DNA from: Ariolimax columbianus
Lineage: Eukaryota; Mollusca; Gastropoda; Stylommatophora; Arionidae
Direction of reading: 5' to 3'
Length of the DNA: 64,000 nucleotides
Assembly: GCA_036924085.1 (NCBI GenBank)
Contig: JAVGWX010000003.1
Span: forward strand, 125,291,474-125,355,473
Shown: positions 55,911 to 64,000 of the stretch, in pieces
How positions within the stretch are numbered: position 1 is the stretch's first letter
How the letters are laid out: each line of letters starts with the position of its first letter
Notes under the pieces: model-generated
The model's input: only the letters and a program-made list of their open reading frames with translations
Database searches by the model: none
What the model was told of the DNA's origin: nothing
Program-made: the position numbers and the translations under genes

Positions 55911-57975
55911 ATCATCATGTAGCATGTCCTTTGTAAAACGTCGCTCCCATCACAATCTGTCTGAAAGAAACTCGTTCCCTTGCCAAAACACCAGCTTCCG
56001 CCACTGTCATACTTAGGCATTCCTGGATATCTTGGTGCCATCGTCTTCTTGGTCTACCTCTTCCTCTGGCATTATACCTTCCATCACCGTTCTCTCGCGA
56101 CCGTTGTGTCTCTTGATGTGACCAAAGTATTTGCATTTTCTAGCCAAAATGGAATTGATGAACCAGTTCTCCTCTATGCTCAACTCTTGCCGAATGTCTG
56201 CATTTGTTTTTTTTCTCTGTCCAGGGTATTCTGATGATCTTTTTGTAATATTTTGACTCGAAGGAATCGATTCTTTGTCTAGAAGTTTTGGTAATCGTCC
56301 ATGCTTCACAGCCATAAGCTGCCACAGGAAAAACACAGGTTCTCAAGACTTTTACTTTTATCGTTTTGTTGGTGCCCTGCCATAATTTCTTCAGGCTGTT
56401 CAGTCTCTGCATTGCCATAGCTAGTCTTCTTCTGATTTATTTCGAGCAGTCACCATTTTTGTCAATTCTGGAGCCCAGATATTCAAAATGTGTGACCTGA
56501 TCTATTTCCTCACCACCCACTGTAAATTTATGCTGACATTGTGTTTTATCGGTGGTCATTATCTTTGTTTTGTTTATATTTATGAACAGATTTTGATCTT
56601 TACTATGTCCATTAACGGCTGAAAGTAGCTGCTCTAGCCCTTTTGCACTTCTTGATAGTATCACTGTGTCATCTGCGTATCGTAACTCTGGAATCTCGTA
56701 CCCCCCCAATCGTAAATGGGTCGAAACTTTCAATGTTCTCATCTTGTCGAACATTTCTCATTATATATTCCGCATATATGTTGTACAGATAAGGTGAGAG
56801 TATACATCCCTGTCGGACTCCCTTTTGTACTGCAAACCAATCTGATATTTGCCCAGATACTCGGACAGCGGCTTGTTGATCTTCGTATAATGTTTCAATG
56901 AGATGGACTATATGCAAAGGAAACCCCATTTCCTTCATGATTCTCCACAAATGTTGATGTTTTACCGTGTCGAAGGCCTTAGTGTAATCAATGAAACATG
57001 TGTACAGGTCTACATTGAACTCTCTACATTTTTCATAGATATTCCTTAAATTGAATATGTGGTCCCGGGTCCCTCTGTCTTTCCTAAAACCTGCCTGGAC
57101 TACGTGAATTTCAGATTCAAACCTATTCTCTATCCTTCTCAATAGGATTCGCAAGAGTGTCTTGCTAGCGTGGCTGATCAGCGTGATAGTTCGATAGTTC
57201 GTGCACAGCTTCAGGTTGCCTTTTTTGGAGAGGGGAATATAAATTGATTTCTTCCATGCTTCTGGCCACTCTGCACTGTGCCATCTCTGTTAACGCAGCT
57301 TGTGATAGACTCGAGCACATGCCTCTCCTCCTGCTTGTATTAGCTCTGCTGGGATATCATCGCATCCTGTAGACTTTCCCTTTTTCAGGCTTTTAATTGC
57401 AGAGCGTACTTCTTCCAATGTTGGTTCAGGTTCTTTCTCATCCTTTGGTAGGATTATAACTGAGCGCTTGTGCTATTTCCATACATGGTTCTACAGTACT
57501 CTCTCCATCTATTCAGTATGTCTTTGGTTCCTGTTAGTGTGTTATCCTCTTTGTCATTTATGACACGTGGAACCGGACAAAATTCCCTTGTCAGTGTTCT
57601 TATTGCTTTGAATGCATCTCTTTCTCTGCCTTGTTGTGTAGGTTTTCTATATCCTTACACGTTTCTACTATGTGTCTTCTTTTATCTTTTCTTATTTCTC
57701 TTCTAACTTTTCTTGCGCAGTTTTTAAATGCTGTGTTGGTCCTCTTACTTCCCATTTGTTTTAATTGTTGCCTTTCTGCAATGAGTTTCTGTGTTTCGTC
57801 TGTTATATAGCTTTGTTTTTTGTGTGACATCTTGGGAATCATTTCTTTTGCTGTCGAGATCAAAATATCCCTTGCGTACGATGTCAACTCCTCAGATGTC
57901 ATCTCTTCCTGTACAGCAAGCAACGCCTCAAATTTGTTTTCAACTTTGATGTTGTATTCAGTAGGTATTGCTGAT
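55911..57975 (-). pseudogene. RTE-like LINE, long 5'-truncated copy
   Basis: The minus strand begins about NIKVENKFEALLAVQEEMTS (endonuclease-RT linker). It continues through SIKSLKKGKSTGCDDIPAEL-type sequence, VVQAGFRKDRGTRDHIFNLR, CFIDYTKAFDTVKHQHLWRI (catalytic Asp), QKGVRQGCILSPYLYNIYAE, LRYADDTVILSRSAKG (active site near 56675), PVAAYGCEAWTITKTSRQRI, KCKYFGHIKRHNG and GRPRRRWHQDIQE. It ends with ATGATGATG. It has several frameshifts. AAATAGCTC flanks both ends (55902-55910, 57976-57984). Confidence 0.92.
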
Positions 57976-57976
57976 A

Positions 57977-58233
57977 AATAGCTCGGAAGATGGAAATAAG
58001 TAACTGTGGACTCGGGAACATTGTAAGGAACACAAATAACTGGGAAGATGGAAATAAGTAACTTTGGGTTCGGGAACATGGTAAGGAACAATGTAACAAA
58101 CAACTGGGAAGATGGAAAAAAGTAACTGTTGACTCGGGAACATGGTAAGAAACAATGTAACAAATAACTGGGAAGATGGAAATAAGTAACTTTGGGTTCG
58201 GGAACATGGGAAGGAACAATGTAACAAATAACA
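57977..58233. repeat. ~62-bp tandem repeat, four copies
   Basis: The unit GGAAGATGGAAATAAGTAAC + TTTGGGTTCGGGAACATGGT + AAGGAACAATGTAACAAATA repeats four times; the first unit is shortened and joined to the LINE insertion boundary. Confidence 0.93.
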
Positions 58234-58438
58234 TAATCCTTAACAGAAGCGACAGTGCCGAGATTTTCTCGATGCGTAGCTTTTTCATGAAATATTGCTG
58301 TTTAGCGATGCACAAGAGTTGAGGACTGAGTTTAAATTATTTTTGTATGGCTCGCACGTCGTGATAGTATCGAGTACATTAATGTCTTTGAAGTGCACGT
58401 GAGATAAAGCTAGGTAAAGGAAGTCACATGGCAGATAC
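58234..58438. other. short spacer, nothing recognised
   Basis: No feature between the 62-bp array and the SINE body. Confidence 0.4.
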
Positions 58439-58439
58439 C

Positions 58440-58575
58440 ACTGTTGGGGATGAAGTGTTAGTATGAGATCATATTTTGTTTACGACGTATGGTGGCCAGT
58501 TCTATTCCTCGCTGCCGTAACTTCTTAAACAGACTGATAAGTACCCATTTACAGCTGGATCGCCTTGAGCGTATT
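58440..58575 (-). mobile_element. SINE body fragment (family T2)
   Basis: The minus strand reads CGATCCAGCTGTAAATGGGT, ACTTATCAGTCTG and ATACTAACACTTCATCCCC, the T2 body (compare 44090-44230 and 45760-45850). The tRNA head is absent. Confidence 0.6.
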
Positions 58576-59220
58576 TGTAAAGTTAGTTGAATCTCTACAT
58601 CTGTGCCGTGAAAATCGAGTGAACTACTACAACGCTAATCAGTAAGCGTACCTCCCACAGAAGACGGTAAACTTTGAGGACTATGAGAAATAAAACAAAT
58701 TGAATAAATTGCAAGCAAAGAAAAGCGCCCCGAAGTGTAGATGGCCAGGATTGGGAAGAACATACTTGTTCAGGCCAAGAAGAAGTGGGTGCGTGTGGGG
58801 GGAAAAGTCAACTGTCGGGACAGAGTCTTAGTGACACTCGTTTCGTGTGTGACACCTAGCGAGGGTTTCCCTCTACGTCAGCGAACACACACACACGCGC
58901 TTGGCCTTTTCTATTTTCACTTCGCGCACTAAGACCTGGGCAGAGATTGGCGAATTAGCTGTTTGGAAGTTCACTTCTTAGGGTCGAAATGTCAGAGACC
59001 GCCTATCCGGACGCTTGGGACAGTTGACCTCATCGAGTCCCCGCTGCCAAATGTGCGATGACGTGGCCTGTTTCATCCTGAACCCAGCTAGCTGAGATGT
59101 TTCATAGAATATCTTCAAACAAAGAGTATCGTTTCAGAGCGGTCTGAACTATCAGGGCTTATGACTCTTTCTCTTGTTTATTTTTGGAGTTAAACTTGTT
59201 GGGAGCGAGGTTCGGTGAGA
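58576..59220. other. sequence upstream of the putative first exon
   Basis: It holds no recognised repeat. If the exon at 59221 is real, its promoter and 5' UTR should lie here; no TATA box is convincing. Confidence 0.35.
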
Positions 59221-59434
59221 ATGTACCTACAGCGATGGCATATTATTTATTTACTGGGTTTCTTTGTGATTCCTCATGTGTGTATTATCTTCGCACCAGT
59301 TGTGGAGGCCACCAGTAATGCAAATGGATATACCAACAGCGAACCTGGACCAGGAGTTAAACAACAGCATCGTTTACCAGGAAATGTAGACGAACAAGGA
59401 CAATCAAATATGCAGGCAGGCCATGTTTGTAAAA
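59221..59434 (+). CDS. possible first coding exon of a secreted or membrane protein
   Basis: From ATG at 59221 the frame reads MYLQRWHIIYLLGFFVIPHV then CIIFAPVVEA: a short charged start, a long hydrophobic core and small residues, a typical signal peptide. It continues as polar, Gly/Pro/Gln-rich sequence and ends in HVCK at a GTGAGT donor (59435), so translation would continue in a downstream exon. The 300 bp upstream are free of recognised repeats and could be 5' UTR and promoter. A Cys just before the donor would fit a disulfide-rich ectodomain in the next exon, but no such exon was found before the window ends; the downstream region is filled by a LINE. Family unknown. Confidence 0.42.
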
Positions 59435-59654
59435 GTGAGTGTCTGTGTATTGTATACATAATGTAGACTCTGTAACAATATTTATCCATGCAGTATTATA
59501 TGAGTATATTCTAAATGCATGAACAGTTAATACAATGTTTGGAGGATATCAATTTTGACGGTAAGGATATCAAACTTATTACAAACTTGTATTGGTGTCA
59601 ATCGGTATGTTTGATAATTAAAGATGAGAGGTCATCACGTAAAAATATTTTTTT

Positions 59655-60080
59655 TAAAGGGGTTAGACGGGTGTGTGCTGTCCCCTGATCTGTTTAATGT
59701 ATTCACAGAAAACATTTTTCAATGAAATGGACGAAATACCTGGATTGAATATCGGAGTACGAAGTGTTAATAATATCACATACATTGATGATAATGTTAA
59801 GGTCAGATAATTCAGTACATCTGCATATCCTTGTCAATAAGATCAAGAGTAAAAGCCAGCAATGTGGGACGTGCATCAACATCAAGAAGTCTAAAGTTAT
59901 GACGTTCACCAAAAGGAAAGAAATTCCACAAGTTGACATCCACATAAATGGAGAAATTCTGGAACAAGGGGAAAGCTATTTATACCTTGTCCATATAATA
60001 TCGGAGGATGGTAAAAGTGAAAGGGAGAACATTACGAGAATTGCAATGGCAAAGAATACATTTAACATCATGAGACATAC
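59655..60080 (+). pseudogene. RTE-like LINE RT, left part
   Basis: Frames read ...FNEMDEIPGLNIGVRSVNN, ITYIDDNVK (degenerate YADD), then QCGTCINIKKSKVMTFTKRK, VDIHINGEILEQGESYLYLV, HIISEDGKSERENITRIAMA and NTFNIMRHTLLSKQIS. The protein then enters the 40-bp array. Confidence 0.88.
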
Positions 60081-60910
60081 ACTTCTGTCCAAGCAGATAT
60101 CTCAGACCTTAGAGAGATACACTTCTGTCCAAGCATATATCTCAGACCTTAGAGAGATACACTTCTGTCCAAGCATATATCTCAGACCTTAGAGAGATAC
60201 ACTTCTGTCCAAGCATATATCTCAGACCTTAGAGAGATACACTTCTGTCCAAGCATATATCTCAGACCTTAGAGAGATACACTTCTGTCCAAGCATATAT
60301 CTCAGACCTTAGAGAGATACACTTCTGTCCAAGCATATATCTCAGACCTTAGAGAGATACACTTCTGTCCAAGCAGATATCTCAGACCTTAGAGAGATAC
60401 ACTTCTGTCCAAGCATATATCTCAGACCTTAGAGAGATACACTTCTGTCCAAGCAGATATCTCAGACCTTAGAAAGATACACTTCTGTCCAAGCAGATAT
60501 CTCAGACCTTAGAGAGATACACTTCTGTCCAAGCATATATCTCAGACCTTAGAGAGATACACTTCTGTCCAAGCAGATATCTCAGACCTTAGAGAGATAC
60601 ACTTCTGTCCAAGCAGATATCTCAGACCTTAGAGAGATACACTTCTGTCCAAGCAGATATCTCAGACCTTAGAAAGATACACTTCTGTCCAAGCAGATAT
60701 CTCAGACCTTAGAGAGATACACTTCTGTCCAAGCAGATATCTCAGACCTTAGAGAGATACACTTCTGTCCAAGCAGATATCTCAGACCTTAGAAAGATAC
60801 ACTTCTGTCCAAGCAGATATCTCAGACCTTAGAAAGATACACTTCTGTCCAAGCAGATATCTCAGACCTTAGAGACATACACTTCTGTCCAAGCATATAT
60901 CTCAGAACTT
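60081..60910. repeat. 40-bp minisatellite inside a LINE RT, 21 copies
   Basis: ACTTCTGTCCAAGCAGATAT + CTCAGACCTTAGAGAGATAC recurs at exact 40-bp steps from 60081 to 60881, the last unit 30 bp long. Variants are AGCATATAT and AGAAAGATAC. The first unit encodes TLLSKQISQTL, i.e. LINE coding sequence; the LINE frame resumes after the array. Confidence 0.98.
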
Positions 60911-61465
60911 TATAAAAAAATGAGAATCATTATATGCTTTATGCAGTCAATGTTAATTTATGGAGAAGAAACAACCTGGACCAAGAAAACGGACAAGAGT
61001 ATTGAAGCGTTTGAAATGTAGGTTTTCGGAAGACTTGGACGAATTTATTGGAAAGATAGGAAAACAAAGAGTCAGGTTCTTGTACAACTCGAAGGTGGAG
61101 AAGATAATTCTGAAGGAAATAAAAAGCAGAAAAATAAAATATTTTGATCCTGTCAAGCGATTTGACGGTCTGCTGAAAGTTATATTGGAGGGGGCAATTT
61201 GGGGCAAGAGAGTCAGAAGGCAGCAAAGGTACAGATGGACAGACGGCATTAAGATGTGGTCGGGACACAGTTTGATTCAGTGTACAGATGGATAGACGAC
61301 ATCAAGATGTGGTCGGAACATTGACTGCGTGTACAGATGGACAGACGACATCAAGATGTGGCTGGGACATAGTTTCACTGAGTGTACCAACCTGAACGGG
61401 ACAGAGACAGCTGGAGATTCATTATATTCATCCTCCGTTGCTGAGGTGTAACTTGATGATGATGA
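60911..61465 (+). pseudogene. RTE-like LINE RT, right part, with (GAT)n tail
   Basis: Frames give IICFMQSMLIYGEETTWTKK, TDKSIEAFEM, VFGRLGRIYWKDRKTKSQVL, ILKEIKSRKIKYFDPVKRFD, GLLKVILEGAIWGKRVRRQQ and RYRWTDGIKMWSGHSL. This is the continuation of 59655-60080. It ends AACTTGATGATGATGAT. Confidence 0.9.
61231..61392. repeat. ~55-60-bp tandem triplication in a LINE C-terminus
   Basis: ACAGATGGACAGACGGCATT / ACAGATGGATAGACGACATC / ACAGATGGACAGACGACATC, each followed by AAGATGTGG, three imperfect units covering the RWTDDIKMWSGHSLTEC segment. Confidence 0.88.
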
Positions 61466-61674
61466 TATTCTATAATACTGAGGCCACATCTATTTAATAC
61501 TGACCACTACTGTATTATTGAGCGACACAAAAGGTGCAGCGGATACACGCAGATCAACGTTTGGTGGCTTAGCTTGACTTAGTTGAATAAATAAACTCCA
61601 TGGACAGTTTAAAGGTTTTAATTTGATGGATCGATTGATTAATTTATTGATTGATTGAAAATGAACCTGACAAT

Positions 61675-61940
61675 TGACACTTGGGGCCGAAGATGCAGCA
61701 CAGTGAATGAGCTGACAGCGACTCTTGAATAAGAGCCGATTCTGCAGCCCTGGAAACAAGCTGCAAGTAGTGAAGTCTGACTAAGAAAATATGGATGGCA
61801 GGGGGAAGGCAAACCCAGGAATCCATAAAAGCCAGCTGAAACTAGATGATGTCGGACCCAACGGCGTAGATATCGCAGCCTCACTGTAAACTACGCCACA
61901 ACGCCCTTTTCAGGACGAACGCCGAAGACGAAAGAAAAAT
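61675..61940 (+). mobile_element. SINE-like repeat, variant B head with GAA-family core and 3' half
   Basis: GGGGCCGAAGATGCAGCACA, GTGAATGAGCTGACAGCGAC, then core AGATGATGTCGGACCCAACG, TAGATATCGCAGCC, then ACTGTAAACTACGCCACAAC and GAACGCCGAAGACGAAAG. It links the variant-B head with the core of the GAA-tailed family. Confidence 0.75.
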
Positions 61941-61974
61941 TAAATTCACAGTCAAATGGTCTCACGTATTGTAA

Positions 61975-62125
61975 ATTCGCTACTGTAAAACAGTTACTGC
62001 GGAGCCGCTACTGTAAAACCGCTACTGTAGAGCCGCTTCTGTAAAACCGCTACTGTAGAGCCGCTACCGTAAAGCCGCAAATGGAAAATCATTATTTGAA
62101 AGCCGCTACTGTAAAATTGCTACTG
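61975..62125. repeat. ~15-bp tandem repeat
   Basis: CCGCTACTGTAAAA / CCGCTACTGTAGAG units, about nine copies, decaying rightwards (GCTACTGTAAAATTGCTACT). Confidence 0.9.
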
Positions 62126-62455
62126 GACTACCAAATTCTTACTTGTCCTTTCGATTGGCAACGTTCACCACTCAGTGATCACTGTATTGAACTGTCTTCT
62201 TCTTCTGTTCTTCTTTATATGTGTTTGGCCTTCCATACTCCTCATCCTCTGTGGGTTTCGATCCAATATATGTAGGGCTATATTGTAGACTGTTTTCTTC
62301 AGAGTGTGTCCTATCTACGTTCTCTCCTTAATTTCCAGTTGTATAGGTTGAAGTAAGCAGCGGTAAAACGTAATCTCTACACATATCTGACCTGTAGCAC
62401 CGTACTGTCTGAAACAGGATCTCTAAACAAAACACAGTTGATTAAAAGACCTTAT
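62126..62455. other. no recognised feature
   Basis: Nothing assignable. Confidence 0.4.
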
Positions 62456-62469
62456 AAACTTTTGAGATC

Positions 62470-62960
62470 TAGTACTATGACAGGATGCAGAGTAAGCTTG
62501 CCAGAAAAGAAGGACAAACGAGCAGGTGATTAAAGATATAGCGACAGATAGACAACAACTGAAAAGTATACAAAAGATAGACTGTCTTGGCTCTGTTGCA
62601 ATATGAGATATCGCGACCTATCATCGAAAATACTGAAAGTATTCAGGTAAAAAAATGAATAGGATGTCTAAGAAACAAGTACATCACACAGGCATGCAGG
62701 AACATTGGGGAACCCAGACGTGCAGGAACAGTGGGGAACACAGGCGTGTAGGAGCATTGGGGAACTCAAACTTGCAGGAACATCGGGGAACACAGGCGTG
62801 CAGGAACATTGGGGAACGAACACAAGGGTGCAGGAACATTGAGGAACACAGGCGTGCAGGAACATTGGGATACAGACTTATAATGCGCTGAAGAGATCTG
62901 CTAAGGACAGAGACGTTGCATGATCAGACGACTTCAACACCAGTCTTAGGATCGACTAAC
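62470..62960 (+). pseudogene. LINE C-terminus interrupted by a minisatellite
   Basis: Broken frames match KKTNEQV.KDI.TDRQQL, SIQKR..SWL and CNMRYRDLSSKILKVFR of LINE RT tails. After the array come GTLGYRLIMR and DLLRTETLHDQTTSTPV, the terminal segment related to the one at 35070-35140. Confidence 0.75.
62690..62872. repeat. ~26-29-bp minisatellite in a LINE C-terminus
   Basis: ACACAGGCGTGCAGGAACAT + TGGGGA recurs about six to seven times with variants. A unit reads CRNIGEHRRAGTL, overlapping the LINE segment 'MQEHWGT'. Confidence 0.92.
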
Positions 62961-63335
62961 CAGGGGATGATAGGCTGTTGCCGTGTTATATCTCGCAAGT
63001 CTGTGTGTGTTCTAATACCTGGCCGTGAAATGCGAAGCATGTGATGACTGGGTCATATTTTGGCCAAGATCTGCAGTCTGGATGTCAAAGTTATAAGTCG
63101 TGGTTCCGAGTCATATTAAAGAACTGCTCAATAGTGTGTCTTATATCAGTTCAAATATTGAGAAGACAAAATGTGCCTCTGCTTTAACATTTGGAAAATA
63201 ATTAAGAAGTCTCAGCTTTCAGAAAGAAGACTGTTAGTTCAGCGAGTTTCGTCTGCAAAATTGTTTTATCACCATAATCTATAGGATTCACAAAATAGCA
63301 TTATGTCGTACATAATTCAACTGCTGTATACAACA
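62961..63335. other. no recognised feature
   Basis: Nothing assignable. Confidence 0.4.
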
Positions 63336-63338
63336 TAT

Positions 63339-63592
63339 AAGGGAGCGAAGAGCACGCAGGGTGACATGAAACATACTGATCACGGGAGGGAAGAGTAATC
63401 GGGGTCAAGTGTAACATACTGATCAATGGAGAAAAGGGTACTCTTGGTTAGGTGTAACATACTGATCAAGGGAGGGAAGAGTAATCATGGCCAGGTGTAA
63501 CATACTGAACAAGGGAGAGAAAAGTAATCATGGTTAGTTGAAACATACTGATCAAGGAAGGGAAGAGTAATCAGGGTGAGGGGGAACATACG
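63339..63592. repeat. ~43-bp minisatellite leading into repeat A
   Basis: AAGGGAGGGAAGAGTAATCA + TGGTCAGGTGTAACATACTG + ATC recurs about six times. The last unit (AGTAATCAGGGTGAGGGGGA ACATAC) merges with the start of repeat A, whose other copy (43055, minus) has GGGTAATCAGGGTCATGTGA once. Confidence 0.92.
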
Positions 63593-63800
63593 AATCAGCA
63601 CCTCTACCTACATGCTCGTTCGTGCTCCAGTAAGCAGGTTGTGTCACAGCAATCTGGCCAATGAGGTGGGGATCGACACTGAAATCCCCCTAGTGGTGAG
63701 TTTACTGAAGAACCTCACAATAAACTACAACCAGGAGGACCATGGTCCACCTTTTCAAGTATGTTTCACTGTAACCCACAACAACAGAAACATCGCCATG
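63560..63800 (+). repeat. interspersed repeat A, 5' part
   Basis: GCTCGTTCGTGCTCCAGTAA, CAATCTGGCCAATGAGGTGG, GATCGACACTGAAATCCCCC and TAGTGGTGAGT are collinear with 8720-8790 and 42845-43070. Confidence 0.75.
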
Positions 63801-64000
63801 ACTTAACTCAGCAAGAGTAGCATCGTGCAACAACAACATATTGATTACATCCGTGGCATCATTCTGCAGTTAATTGTGGGCCTCTTCAATTATGAATACT
63901 TCATTGAACCAAAGGGCTCTTCAGACCAATCGTTGAGGAATACGTCACTTACTTTGTTGATAATTTGTATATCTTCTATAAGTTGTTTTCCTAGATCTTG
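63801..64000. other. no recognised feature to the window end
   Basis: AT-rich, no motif. Confidence 0.4.

Overview
This is a eukaryotic, repeat-dominated window. It has spliced genes with GT/AG introns, no operons, many non-LTR retrotransposon (LINE) relics, SINEs with tRNA-like heads, DNA-transposon relics, minisatellites and long microsatellites. The mix of RTE-, I- and CR1-like LINEs with tRNA-headed SINEs fits a lophotrochozoan, most likely a gastropod mollusc; that placement is inference. No bacterial, phage, plasmid or CRISPR signal was seen.

Host genes are few. The one certain gene is gamma-tubulin: three phase-0 exons on the plus strand (1954-2109, 4199-4360, 6258-6449) encode about 170 residues of the C-terminal half. 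Its introns hold SINEs, a LINE copy with a perfect target-site duplication, and LINE fragments. Two weaker host candidates are a last exon on the minus strand (about 72-302, ending in a hydrophobic tail) and a first exon with a signal peptide and splice donor (59221-59434).

The rest is transposon-derived. (1) An I-superfamily LINE (endonuclease, RT, RNase H, C-terminal Cys/His motif) has one nearly complete but decayed copy (47.4-51.25 kb) and two 5'-truncated copies (2463-3080 plus; 41131-42786 minus); all end in GAA repeats. (2) RTE-like LINEs, often ending in GAT/ATG repeats, lie at 17.5-17.9, 19.1-20.1, 24.85-25.7, 52.75-53.65, 55.9-58.0 and 59.65-61.46 kb. Related RT C-terminal fragments lie at 20.4-21.0, 30.75-30.9, 31.6-32.1, 34.0-34.5, 34.7-35.1, 40.4-41.0, 55.1-55.9 and 62.5-62.95 kb. 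(3) CR1-like 3' ends lie at 6.7, 16.7 and 36.77 kb. (4) About 15 copies of a SINE-like family have (GAA)n tails and a shared core. (5) Other families are tRNA-headed SINEs, an unnamed 715-bp element with a 16-bp target-site duplication, an interspersed repeat 'A' (six copies), a hAT-like MITE and a mariner relic.

Tandem arrays are the most striking structure. They include a 2.97-kb array of 70-bp units that are almost all identical, an array of 28 bp x 20, and at least six arrays whose unit is itself a piece of a LINE 3' coding region or of repeat A. The recurring theme, and my best candidate for something undescribed here, is minisatellites growing out of retrotransposon ends. No multi-gene system such as a defence or biosynthetic cluster could be supported.
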